Positions 5,683-13,706 are shown, counted from the first letter of the stretch. The stretch: 15,465 nt of DNA from Pseudomonadota bacterium (GCA_947454665.1 CANGMU010000035.1:1-15465); one strand, 5' to 3'. Program-made: numbers and translations. The notes: generated from the sequence alone by a model not told the origin.

Positions 5683-7017
5683 ATGTCGATACCCGGAACG
5701 TTCTGGTACCTGCTTGGCACGCTGAGTAGCATCGCGGCGGCATTCCTCGCCGTGCCCCTTTTGCGCGGCACGTCGCAGTCCCTGTTCCGCCGGGTTGCGC
5801 TGGCGGTCGGTCTTGCGCTGATCCCCGCGATCGTCGCGATCGGCATCTACCTGAAGACCGGTTCTCCCGGTTTGGTGAGTGCAGTGCCTCCGTCTGTTAC
5901 TGACTCGGGCCGGCCTGCGCCGCATGCCTCAGCGACCGGTGGGGCGGAGTCGGGTTCTGCGGGGGCCATGGAGGAAGCGGTGTCACGGCTTGAATCCCGC
6001 GTCGCCGGTGGCGAGGGCGGCGATGCCGACTGGGACCTGCTCGCCCAGTCTTACGACTTCCTTGGGCGCGCCGACGATGCCGCCCTCGCGCGTCGCCACC
6101 AGTTGCCGAAGTCGGCCTCAACGGCAGCCCAGCAAGGCGGGGCGGTTTCCTCGCCGGCACAGGCCCCTGTTGTGGCCGCCGGTGCTGACACGGCCATCGG
6201 TCGGGCCGAACAGGCTGCCGCCCAGTTGGCCGACGCGGTGCGTCGGAATCCGAAGGACGCCTCATCCTGGTTCGAGTTGGCACAGGCGCGTCGTATCGCA
6301 CGCGATTATGGTCGCGCGAACGAAGCCTATGAAAAGGCACTGGCGCTGGAGCCGCGCAACGCGGATGCCTGGGCCGATTACGCTGATTCGCTGGCTTCCA
6401 CGGGCGATCGCTCCCTGGCCGGCAAGCCGGCGAAGGCGGTCGAGCGCGCACTGGCCCTGAATCCGAACCATGTGAAGGCGCTATGGCTCGCCGCAAGCCT
6501 TTCGCTCGAACAGAAGCGTTACAAGGATGCGCTGGGCCAGTGGCAACGTCTGCGCGCGGCGCTGCCCGCGGGTTCACCGGACATCGCGATCATCGATGCC
6601 AACATCGCCGAGGCTCGCGGCCTCGCGGGGAGTCCGGCCGCTCCAGTTGCCGCGGCGTCGACGGCTCCGGCGGCGGTCATCGAGGGCAGTGTGGACGTCG
6701 ATCCTGCCCTGCGTCGTCAGGTCGACGCCGGCATGACGCTGTTCATCTATGCCAAGACCGCGGACGGCAAGGGTCCACCGCTGGCCGTCATCCGCCAGCC
6801 GGTTGGTGCCTGGCCGGTCCGCTTCCGGCTGGACGACACGATGGCGATGATGCCGGGCCGCACCGTTTCCTCCGTCGAACAGGTGCTGGTCGAGGCGCGG
6901 CTGTCGCGTTCGGGCAATGCGATCGCCGAGAAGGGTGATCTGCTGGCGCCGGGCATGACGTTAAAGGTCCGCGGGGCAAAGCCGATACAACTCGTGATCC
7001 GTAAGTCGGTGGGCTGA
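5683..7017 (+). CDS. CcmI-like cytochrome c maturation protein (two TM, TPR, CcmI C-terminal domain)
   Basis: 444 residues. The N-terminus has two membrane helices, ~6-27 (FWYLLGTLSSIAAAFLAVPLL) and ~38-57 (RVALAVGLALIPAIVAIGIY), arranged as in CcmI/CycH. A Pro/Ala/Ser-rich linker precedes TPR repeats at ~170-315, including WFELAQARRIARDYGRANEAY and the canonical ALALEPRNADAWADYADSLA. Residues ~332-444 match the CcmI C-terminal domain: DVDPALRRQVDAGMTLFIYA, PLAVIRQPVG, FRLDDTMAMMPGRTVSS, VEARLSRSGNA, GDLLAPG. In System I, CcmI binds apocytochrome C-termini and hands them to the CcmF/CcmH heme lyase. It is unusual to find it away from ccmABCDEFGH and heading a multiheme operon; none of those partners is in the window. 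The start is set by AAGG at 5674-5677. The TGA overlaps the next ATG (TGATG at 7015-7019). Confidence 0.85.
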   Translation: MSIPGTFWYLLGTLSSIAAAFLAVPLLRGTSQSLFRRVALAVGLALIPAIVAIGIYLKTGSPGLVSAVPPSVTDSGRPAPHASATGGAESGSAGAMEEAVSRLESRVAGGEGGDADWDLLAQSYDFLGRADDAALARRHQLPKSASTAAQQGGAVSSPAQAPVVAAGADTAIGRAEQAAAQLADAVRRNPKDASSWFELAQARRIARDYGRANEAYEKALALEPRNADAWADYADSLASTGDRSLAGKPAKAVERALALNPNHVKALWLAASLSLEQKRYKDALGQWQRLRAALPAGSPDIAIIDANIAEARGLAGSPAAPVAAASTAPAAVIEGSVDVDPALRRQVDAGMTLFIYAKTADGKGPPLAVIRQPVGAWPVRFRLDDTMAMMPGRTVSSVEQVLVEARLSRSGNAIAEKGDLLAPGMTLKVRGAKPIQLVIRKSVG

Positions 7018-7871
7018 TGCAGGTCGCGTACTCCAAACCCCGGTTGTTGAGCCCCATGCTGCTGTTCGCGCTGGCATGCGGCATCGTGGCCTGGCTGGGG
7101 TTCAACGCGCAGACGGAGCGGTATCTTTCTCCTGACCGTGGGCTGGGCTATGCGCTCGGCATCACGGGCGGCAGCCTCATGCTGGTGCTCCTGCTCTACC
7201 CAGCCCGCAAGCGGGCCGCCTGGCTCGGGTTCCTGGGCACCGTGCCGGCCTGGTTCCAGGCGCATATGGTGCTGGGCCTGATCGGTCCGCTGCTGATCCT
7301 GTTTCATTCGAATTTCCACCAGGGCGCGATGAACAGCAATGTCGCCCTGTATTGCATGCTCGTCGTGTCGATCTCCGGCCTCTTCGGTCGCTATTTCCAT
7401 GGTCGCATCCATGTCGCGTTCCAGGACCGCCAGTCAGCCTTCGCCGCGCTGCGGTCGCAACTCGACGGTTTGGTGCAGGTCGATTCGGCCGCTCCCTACC
7501 TTGCCGGCCTTGCGATTCGCCTGAAGTCGGGCGTGATCACGATGACCGAGGGGCTCGGGGTCATCCCGGAAATCCTGCGGCCGCCTTTCATCGGCCTGCG
7601 TGCATGGGGATTGCGTCGTGAACTGTCGCGTTTGATACGCAGGGAAGTGCGGGCCACGGCCGCGGAACGGGGACTTGATGGTCGCGCCCAGCGCGAGGAA
7701 GTGAAAGCTGCCCGCCACCTCGTCGACAGTTACATCGACGCGGCGCGCAAGGTGGTGGAGTTCCGTGCCTACGAGCAGATGTTCTCGCTCTGGCACCTGC
7801 TCCACCTGCCGTTGTTCTTCATGTTGCTGGCGGCGGGGATCGTGCACGTCGTCGCCGTGCACGTGTACTGA
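7017..7871 (+). CDS. Five-TM histidine-rich membrane protein, probable heme b electron carrier
   Basis: 284 residues. Predicted helices lie at ~13-30, 44-61, 81-98, 107-123 and 257-280, with a ~130-residue Arg-rich loop (124-255) that should be cytoplasmic. Histidines cluster at helix ends. His83, His128/132 and His260/263 fall near the cytoplasmic face; His97/101 and His277/282 fall near the periplasmic face. That distribution fits two stacked b hemes spanning the membrane, as in cytochrome b561 or ferric-reductase-like proteins, but I cannot assign a named family. A notable motif is WFQAHMVLGLIGPLLILFHS followed by NFHQG and NSNVAL. It overlaps the CcmI-like gene by 1 bp and is separated by 9 bp from the 21-heme cytochrome. 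Likely job: carrying electrons across the inner membrane between the Fe-S/FAD protein or quinol and the periplasmic cytochromes (inference). Confidence 0.7.
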   Translation: MQVAYSKPRLLSPMLLFALACGIVAWLGFNAQTERYLSPDRGLGYALGITGGSLMLVLLLYPARKRAAWLGFLGTVPAWFQAHMVLGLIGPLLILFHSNFHQGAMNSNVALYCMLVVSISGLFGRYFHGRIHVAFQDRQSAFAALRSQLDGLVQVDSAAPYLAGLAIRLKSGVITMTEGLGVIPEILRPPFIGLRAWGLRRELSRLIRREVRATAAERGLDGRAQREEVKAARHLVDSYIDAARKVVEFRAYEQMFSLWHLLHLPLFFMLLAAGIVHVVAVHVY

Positions 7872-7880
7872 CCCGCTGTG

Positions 7881-9455
7881 ATGCGTTCTGGGAGACTGCT
7901 GCTGATGTCGATGCTGGTTTCGCTGCTGGGCTTTGCGTCGTGGACTCCCGTCCGCGCGGCCTCGCTCGAAACCCTTTTGGCACCGGGCAAGCTGTCCACG
8001 GCCCATGCGAAGTCCGACGAGGCCTGCACGGCCTGCCACGATCGCGCGGACCGGCCACGGCAGCGGGTGCTCTGCCTGGACTGCCACAAGCCCATCGGCG
8101 AGGACATCCGCGACCATCGCGGATTCCACGGACGTCGCGAAGGCGCGGCGGACGCCCAATGCAGCGCCTGCCATACCGAGCACGTCGGCCGCGATGCCCG
8201 CATCGTGAACCTGCAGCCGTCGCGGTTTGACCATGCCGCCACCGACTATGCACTCGAGGGTGCTCATGGTGCCGTCGCCTGTGCGGCCTGCCACGCCGCA
8301 GGCAAGAAGCATCGGGAAGCGCCGGGCCGGTGCGTGGATTGCCACAAGGCCGCGGAGCCGCACGAAGGTCGCCTCGGGACCGACTGCGCGTCCTGCCATT
8401 CGCCGAAAACCTGGTCCGATGCCAGCTTCGACCATGGCAAGACGAAGTTCAGCTTGCAGGCCCGCCATGCCGAAATCGCGTGCAACGCCTGCCATGCTGG
8501 CAACCGCTGGAAGGACACGCCAACCCAGTGCGTCAGCTGCCATGCCGTGGATGATGTCCATCGCACCCAGCGCGGCATCCAGTGCGGCAGTTGCCACAAC
8601 CAGAAGGCATGGGACGACGCACGCTTCGATCACGGCAAGGAGACTGGCTTCGTGCTGGTCGGATCGCATGCGAAGGCCAGCTGCCAGGCCTGCCACACGA
8701 GCGGGAACCTGAAGACCAAGATCCCGAAGGACTGCGTCGGCTGTCATGCGGGTTCCGATGCCCATGCCGGTCGACTCGGTACGAAGTGCGATACCTGCCA
8801 TGCCGCGGATGCGCGCCGCTGGAAACCCGCCCGTTTCGACCATGCGAAGGACGGCAAATACGCCCTCCAGGGTCGGCATGCGAAGTTGGGCTGCCATGCC
8901 TGCCACACGGCGCCGGTGGCTACCCAGAAGCTCGGCCAGGACTGCTACGGCTGCCACCGCTCGCGCGATGTCCACGGCGGCACGTTGGGCCGGGAATGCA
9001 GCAATTGCCATGGCCTTGATAGCTTCAAGGCGGACATCCGTTTCGACCACGACCTGACGCGCTATCCCTTGCTTGGACAGCACGTCGCTGTTCCCTGCGT
9101 CCAATGCCATGCCACGCGGCGCTATGGCGACGCGCCCAAGGCCTGCATCGACTGTCACGCCGCGCGTGACCTGCATCGCGGCGGGCTCGGCAAGGATTGC
9201 GAGCGCTGCCACGGCCCGGCAGCCTGGAACCGCTGGGAGTTCGACCACGAACATGAAAGCGGTTTTGCGCTTGATGGCGCCCATGCCAAGGCGGCGTGCA
9301 GCAGTTGCCATCGCCAGCCGGCCGGTCAGGTAAAACTCGGCAAGGACTGCGCGGGCTGCCACACGCGCGATGACATTCACCTCGGGCAGTACGGCCGTCA
9401 GTGCGACCGTTGCCATTCGACGGAGACATTCCGTCGACCCCGGAAACTCCAGTAA
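7881..9455 (+). CDS. 21-heme periplasmic cytochrome c built of seven three-heme modules
   Basis: 524 residues from ATG 7881; GTG at 7878 is an alternative and neither has a good Shine-Dalgarno. Signal peptide ~1-26 (LLLMSMLVSLLGFASW, cleavage near VRA). I count 21 CXXCH motifs, from CTACH to CDRCH, and no variant motifs. They fall into seven groups of three. The last six share one plan of 65-69 residues: FDH, a G/S/R-H-(A/V/G) pair, CxxCH, a spacer ending (K/Q/R)-x-C, CxxCH, (D/E)-x-H-x-G-x-x-G, CxxCH, then W/F. Each module therefore has three extra conserved His for three hemes, as expected for bis-histidine ligation. The first group is divergent. It belongs broadly to the cytochrome c3/doubled-CXXCH type. 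Placed between the membrane b protein and the giant cytochrome, it is a likely periplasmic shuttle or wire (inference). Confidence 0.92.
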   Translation: MRSGRLLLMSMLVSLLGFASWTPVRAASLETLLAPGKLSTAHAKSDEACTACHDRADRPRQRVLCLDCHKPIGEDIRDHRGFHGRREGAADAQCSACHTEHVGRDARIVNLQPSRFDHAATDYALEGAHGAVACAACHAAGKKHREAPGRCVDCHKAAEPHEGRLGTDCASCHSPKTWSDASFDHGKTKFSLQARHAEIACNACHAGNRWKDTPTQCVSCHAVDDVHRTQRGIQCGSCHNQKAWDDARFDHGKETGFVLVGSHAKASCQACHTSGNLKTKIPKDCVGCHAGSDAHAGRLGTKCDTCHAADARRWKPARFDHAKDGKYALQGRHAKLGCHACHTAPVATQKLGQDCYGCHRSRDVHGGTLGRECSNCHGLDSFKADIRFDHDLTRYPLLGQHVAVPCVQCHATRRYGDAPKACIDCHAARDLHRGGLGKDCERCHGPAAWNRWEFDHEHESGFALDGAHAKAACSSCHRQPAGQVKLGKDCAGCHTRDDIHLGQYGRQCDRCHSTETFRRPRKLQ

Positions 9456-9457
9456 GG
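9454..9457 (+). promoter_or_regulatory. Ribosome-binding site of the giant cytochrome gene
   Basis: AAGG overlaps the TAA stop of the 21-heme cytochrome gene (9453-9455) and lies 7 nt upstream of the ATG at 9465. It fixes the start of the giant cytochrome and indicates coupled translation from the same transcript. Confidence 0.6.
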
Positions 9458-9464
9458 CTTCGCC

Positions 9465-12400
9465 ATGCGCAAATTCATCGCCATGCTGGTCCTTGTCACA
9501 GGGCTCCTCGCCGGAGGGCAGGCCGTGCAGGCCGCCGCACCGGGCCAGCAGGTCTTCGACCACCTGACGACGGGCTTCGAACTCACCGGCATGCACCGCG
9601 ACGCGGCCTGCGAGAGTTGCCATGTGAATGCCGTGTTCCGCGGCACGCCCCGCACGTGCGTGTCCTGCCATGCGCCGGGCACCCGCGTCGGCGCCATCGG
9701 CAAGCCGGCGACGCACATCGTCACGACCCAACGCTGCGATGTCTGCCACAACACGACGGCCTTCAAGCCGGTGCTGGGCTTTGACCATGCCGAGGTCCGC
9801 GGCAGCTGTTCGGCCTGCCACAACAACGTGCAGGCCACCGGCAAGCCGCCGGGACACCTCGAGACGAACGCGAACTGCGACGCCTGCCACGCCACCACGG
9901 GCTGGTTGCCGGTCCGTCGCTTCGACCACACCGGCACGACGGCCAACTGTGTCCGCTGCCACGATGGCCGTGCGGCCACGGGCAAGTCCAGCCAACACTT
10001 CACGACGAGCAACAGTTGCGAGTCCTGCCACCGCACGACGTTCTGGGCCCCGCCGCTGCTGCCGCTGGACCACACGCAGGTAGTGGGCAGCTGCGCCAGC
10101 TGCCATGACGGCGCAAAAGCGACCGGCAAGACCGTCAACCACATCGCGACGGGAAGCAACTGCAGCGCCTGTCACACGACGGCGGCTTGGCGACCTGTCA
10201 CGCGCGTGGATCACACGGAGGTACAGGGAAGCTGCGTCTCCTGCCACGATGGCCTGACAGCGGTCGGCAAGACTCCCAACCACCTGCCGACCGACAACAA
10301 CTGCAACAGCTGCCATACGACAGTGGCCTTCAAGCCGGCGTCGAACTTCAATCATGCGGCGATCATCACCGGCTGTTCCAGCTGCCATGACGGTTCGCAT
10401 GCGACGGGCAAGAATGCCCAGCACATCGCCGCTTCTGCGAAGTGCGAATCCTGCCATCGCAACACGGCGTGGAAGCCGGCCGTGCTGCCGCTGGACCACA
10501 CCCAGGTCGTCGGCAGCTGCGCCAGCTGCCACAACGGCACCGTGGCGACGGGCAAGACGGCCACGCATATCAATTCGACCACGGTCTGTGAGGCCTGCCA
10601 TGCCACCGCGACCTGGAAGCCGGCGAAGTTGCCGCTCGACCATGCACAGGTCGTCGGCAGCTGCGCCAGTTGCCACAACGGCACCGTTGCGACTGGCAAG
10701 AACGCCACGCACATCAATTCGACGATCGCCTGTGCGTCCTGCCATGTGACGGCGGCCTGGAAACCGGCGCGTCTGCCGCTGGACCATACGCAGGTGATCG
10801 GTACCTGCTTCAGCTGCCACAACGGCACCGTTGCCACGGGCAAGATCCCGAACCACCTGCCTGCCAGCAATAACTGCGAAAGCTGCCATACGACGCTGGC
10901 CTGGAAACCGGCAGCGACCTTCGATCACACGGGCATCACGGCAAACTGCGTCAGTTGCCACAACGGTACGTCGGCCAAGGGCAAGACCGCGACGCACATC
11001 GCCTCGAGTAACGTCTGCGAGGCCTGCCACGTGACGGCGGGATTCAACCCGGCCCTTCGTCCGGTTGATCACACGCAGGTCATCGGCAGCTGCGCGAGCT
11101 GCCACAATGGCACGACGGCGACCGGCAAGTCGGCCACTCATATCGGTGCGACGAACAGTTGCCAAAGCTGCCATGTCACGGCAGCCTGGTCGCCGACGAT
11201 CCGGCCGGTCGACCATGCGCAGGTCATCGGGAGTTGCGCGAGCTGCCACAATGGCACGACGGCGACCGGCAAGACGGCCACGCACATCAGCTCGACGGCG
11301 GCCTGCGACGCCTGCCACGTGACGACCGTCTGGAAGCCCGTGAAACTGCCACTTGATCACACGCAGGTGATCGGCAGTTGCGCAAGTTGCCACAATGGCA
11401 CGATGGCGACCGGCAAGACCGCCACGCACATCAACTCGACGACGGCCTGCGAGGCCTGCCACGCCACGGCCGCCTGGAAGCCGGCGAAGCTGCCACTCGA
11501 CCACGCGCAGGTGATTGGTACCTGTACGAGCTGCCACAATGGCACGACGGCTACGGGCAAGAACCCCACGCATATCAGTTCAACGACCGCCTGTGCGGCT
11601 TGCCATGTGACGGCGGCCTGGAAGCCGGCGCGTCTGCCGCTGGACCACACGCAGGTGATCGGCAGCTGCGTCAGCTGCCACAATGGCACGGTAGCCACCG
11701 GCAAGATCGCCAACCATCTGCCGGCCGGTGACAACTGCGAGACCTGCCATTCCACGCTGGCCTGGAAGCCGGCGGTGACCTTTGACCACACCGGCATCAC
11801 GGGCAACTGCGTCAGCTGCCACGACGGCGTGAGGGCGAAGGGCAAGACGAACACGCACATCACGACGAGCAACGTGTGCGAGGCCTGCCACGTGACCTAC
11901 GGCTTCAAGCCGGCCAAACTGCCCCTTGACCACACTCAGGTCATCGGCACCTGCGCAAGCTGCCACAACGGCACGGTGGCCACCGGCAAGTCGTCCACAC
12001 ACATCGCGTCGACGAACAACTGTCAGGCTTGCCATGTGACCGCAGCCTGGTCGCCGACGATCCGGCCGGTCGACCACACGCAGGTGACGGGCAGCTGCGC
12101 CAGCTGCCACAACGGTACGACGGCCACTGGCAAGAACGCCGCGCACATCAATTCGACGGCGGCCTGCGACGCCTGCCACGTGACCAGTACCTGGAAGCCG
12201 GCCAAGCTGCCGCTGGACCACACGCAGGTGATTGGCACCTGCACCAGCTGCCACAACGGCACGACGGCAACCGGCAAGAACGCCACGCACATCAATTCAA
12301 CAACTGCGTGTGCGGCCTGCCACGTGACGGCCACCTGGAAGCCGGCGCGTCTGCCGCTCGACCACACGCAGGTGATCGGCACCTGCTTCAGCTGCCACAA

Positions 12401-13706
12401 CGGTACGGTGGCCACCGGCAAGATCGCCGGCCACATTGCCGCCAGCGACAGCTGCGACAGTTGCCATTCAACCGCAGCCTGGAAACCTGCTGTCCGCTTC
12501 GATCACACCGGCATCACGGCCAATTGCGCCAGCTGCCACGATGGCGTGAAGGCCAAGGGCAAAACGGCGAACCACATCGCGTCGACGGCGGTTTGCGAGG
12601 CCTGCCACGTCACGGCCGCGTTCAAGCCGGCCGTGCTTCCGCTGGACCACGCGCAGGTCATCGGCACCTGTGCCAGCTGCCACAACGGTACGACCGCGAC
12701 TGGCAAGACGGCGACCCACATCGCATCCACCGACAGTTGCCAGAGCTGCCACGCAACCCTCGCGTGGAAGCCCGTCAAGCTGCCGATGGACCACAGCCAG
12801 GTCAGTGGCACCTGCGTCAGCTGCCACAACGGGACGAAGGCGACGGGCAAGTCAGCCAGCCACATCGGCTCGACAGACACCTGCCAGCTCTGCCATGTCA
12901 CGAGCGCCTGGAAGCCGGCCATCCTGCCGCTGGATCACACCCAAGTGCTGAACCTGTCCGCTTGTTCCGCCTGCCACAACGGTGTCAAGGCGACGGGCAA
13001 GTCGAGCACCCACCTGCAGACGACGCTGGAATGCGGCAGCTGTCACAAGGCTACTGCGGTCTGGACGGTCGTCGTATTCGATCACAAGGGTGTGGCGGCG
13101 GGATCCTGCAGCACCTGTCATGACGGCGTCCATGCGACCGGCAAGACAACCACCCACCTGCCGACCACGCAGTCCTGCGACACCTGCCATTCCACGACGG
13201 CTTGGAAGCCGGCGGTGTTCAACCACGCGGCCATCACCTCCGGGTGCTCGTCTTGCCATAACGGCACGACTACCTATGGCGGTGTGGCCATCGGCTTCAA
13301 GAGTGCGAGCCATTGGGTGACGGCGCGTGACTGCAATTACTGCCACGCCTACCCGAACTGGCAGCCGCTGACTTTCGTCACGACCAAGGGTGGACAGGGT
13401 TCCCACCTTTCGGCGACCTATCCCGGCGACCACACTGGTGTGAAGCCGACCTGCATCGCGTGTCACACGACGCACAGCGACGCCGTGCCCTATCGCAATG
13501 CGGCCTACGCTGGCAGCTGTGCCGGGTGTCATTCGAGCAACTACAAGTCCGATCCGCACACCAAGTACGGCAACGTCAAGTACACGGTCAGCGAGTTGCG
13601 CAACTGCTCAGGTGCCTGCCACATCTACACCAGCGCGGCGATGACAACGATCCAGACGCGTCGTGCCGGTCCCCAGCACAAGGTCACGGCGAGGACGTTT
13701 AATTGA
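9465..13706 (+). CDS. Giant multiheme cytochrome c, 55 CXXCH plus one CX3CH
   Basis: 1413 residues. Signal peptide ~1-23 (MRKFIAMLVLVTGLLAGG, cleavage near VQA). I count 55 canonical CXXCH motifs and one CX3CH (Cys1381-Cys1385-His1386), i.e. up to 56 c hemes, about one per 25 residues. Most of the chain is a di-heme repeat of 47-48 residues: CxxCH-x-T-x-A-W-K-P-A, (L)PLDHTQVIG or FDHTGITA, C-x-S-CH-N/D-G-T, ATGK or AKGK, THI. Each unit has exactly two extra conserved His (in DH and in THI), enough for bis-His ligation of both hemes. The last ~130 residues are non-repetitive (CNYCH, CIACH, CAGCH, then the CX3CH) and could be a cap or docking domain. No membrane anchor, lipobox or known outer-membrane-cytochrome domain is visible. 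The fold resembles doubled-CXXCH families; the specific protein is unknown to me. It overlaps the next gene's TTG start. Confidence 0.93.
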   Translation: MRKFIAMLVLVTGLLAGGQAVQAAAPGQQVFDHLTTGFELTGMHRDAACESCHVNAVFRGTPRTCVSCHAPGTRVGAIGKPATHIVTTQRCDVCHNTTAFKPVLGFDHAEVRGSCSACHNNVQATGKPPGHLETNANCDACHATTGWLPVRRFDHTGTTANCVRCHDGRAATGKSSQHFTTSNSCESCHRTTFWAPPLLPLDHTQVVGSCASCHDGAKATGKTVNHIATGSNCSACHTTAAWRPVTRVDHTEVQGSCVSCHDGLTAVGKTPNHLPTDNNCNSCHTTVAFKPASNFNHAAIITGCSSCHDGSHATGKNAQHIAASAKCESCHRNTAWKPAVLPLDHTQVVGSCASCHNGTVATGKTATHINSTTVCEACHATATWKPAKLPLDHAQVVGSCASCHNGTVATGKNATHINSTIACASCHVTAAWKPARLPLDHTQVIGTCFSCHNGTVATGKIPNHLPASNNCESCHTTLAWKPAATFDHTGITANCVSCHNGTSAKGKTATHIASSNVCEACHVTAGFNPALRPVDHTQVIGSCASCHNGTTATGKSATHIGATNSCQSCHVTAAWSPTIRPVDHAQVIGSCASCHNGTTATGKTATHISSTAACDACHVTTVWKPVKLPLDHTQVIGSCASCHNGTMATGKTATHINSTTACEACHATAAWKPAKLPLDHAQVIGTCTSCHNGTTATGKNPTHISSTTACAACHVTAAWKPARLPLDHTQVIGSCVSCHNGTVATGKIANHLPAGDNCETCHSTLAWKPAVTFDHTGITGNCVSCHDGVRAKGKTNTHITTSNVCEACHVTYGFKPAKLPLDHTQVIGTCASCHNGTVATGKSSTHIASTNNCQACHVTAAWSPTIRPVDHTQVTGSCASCHNGTTATGKNAAHINSTAACDACHVTSTWKPAKLPLDHTQVIGTCTSCHNGTTATGKNATHINSTTACAACHVTATWKPARLPLDHTQVIGTCFSCHNGTVATGKIAGHIAASDSCDSCHSTAAWKPAVRFDHTGITANCASCHDGVKAKGKTANHIASTAVCEACHVTAAFKPAVLPLDHAQVIGTCASCHNGTTATGKTATHIASTDSCQSCHATLAWKPVKLPMDHSQVSGTCVSCHNGTKATGKSASHIGSTDTCQLCHVTSAWKPAILPLDHTQVLNLSACSACHNGVKATGKSSTHLQTTLECGSCHKATAVWTVVVFDHKGVAAGSCSTCHDGVHATGKTTTHLPTTQSCDTCHSTTAWKPAVFNHAAITSGCSSCHNGTTTYGGVAIGFKSASHWVTARDCNYCHAYPNWQPLTFVTTKGGQGSHLSATYPGDHTGVKPTCIACHTTHSDAVPYRNAAYAGSCAGCHSSNYKSDPHTKYGNVKYTVSELRNCSGACHIYTSAAMTTIQTRRAGPQHKVTARTFN
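10443..13031 (+). repeat. Tandem array of 18 di-heme units (mostly 144 bp) in the giant cytochrome
   Basis: Units start at the first Cys codon of each pair: 10443, 10587, 10731, 10875, 11016, 11160, 11304, 11448, 11592, 11736, 11877, 12021, 12165, 12309, 12453, 12594, 12738, 12882. Spacing is exactly 144 bp except for three 141-bp units beginning at 10875, 11736 and 12453, and the last one (150 bp). The three 141-bp units are the FDHTGIT-type variant and punctuate the array at 861 and 717 bp. Similar but less regular pairs extend upstream to about 9600 and downstream to about 13330. All units are in frame and under coding constraint. Confidence 0.9.
13605..13622 (+). other. Atypical CX3CH heme-binding motif at the cytochrome C-terminus
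   Basis: Residues 1381-1386 read C-S-G-A-C-H, with three rather than two residues between the cysteines. It is the last of the 56 candidate sites and lies about 30 residues from the C-terminus. It may bind a heme with non-standard spacing, form a disulfide, or be a recognition site for the maturation machinery. Confidence 0.7.
13692..13695 (+). promoter_or_regulatory. Shine-Dalgarno deciding a TTG start
   Basis: AGGA (within GAGGACG, 13691-13697) lies 7 nt upstream of the TTG at 13703-13705. In that frame a TAA (13700-13702) directly precedes the TTG, so nothing upstream can be part of the gene. The TTG also overlaps the TGA of the giant cytochrome gene (13704-13706). Confidence 0.65.

Noticed and set aside
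7434..11573. A 1379-codon open frame on the minus strand across four plus-strand genes
   Set aside because: Its product is low-complexity repeats (RRAIVAA, RLAGRR, ADDLRVV) that mirror the 144-bp cytochrome units on the other strand. Stop codons are absent because of GC-rich codon use and the repeated CXXCH codons. It has no recognisable domain or plausible start context.
9398..12922. Several shorter minus-strand open frames with repeated VPLWQL/WQASQ motifs
   Set aside because: They are antisense readings of the cytochrome repeats; the repetition follows the real plus-strand units and no start signals support them.
10443..13031. Regular repeats suggesting a CRISPR array
   Set aside because: Units are 144 bp, contiguous, in frame and encode conserved heme motifs; there are no short palindromic repeats with unique spacers.
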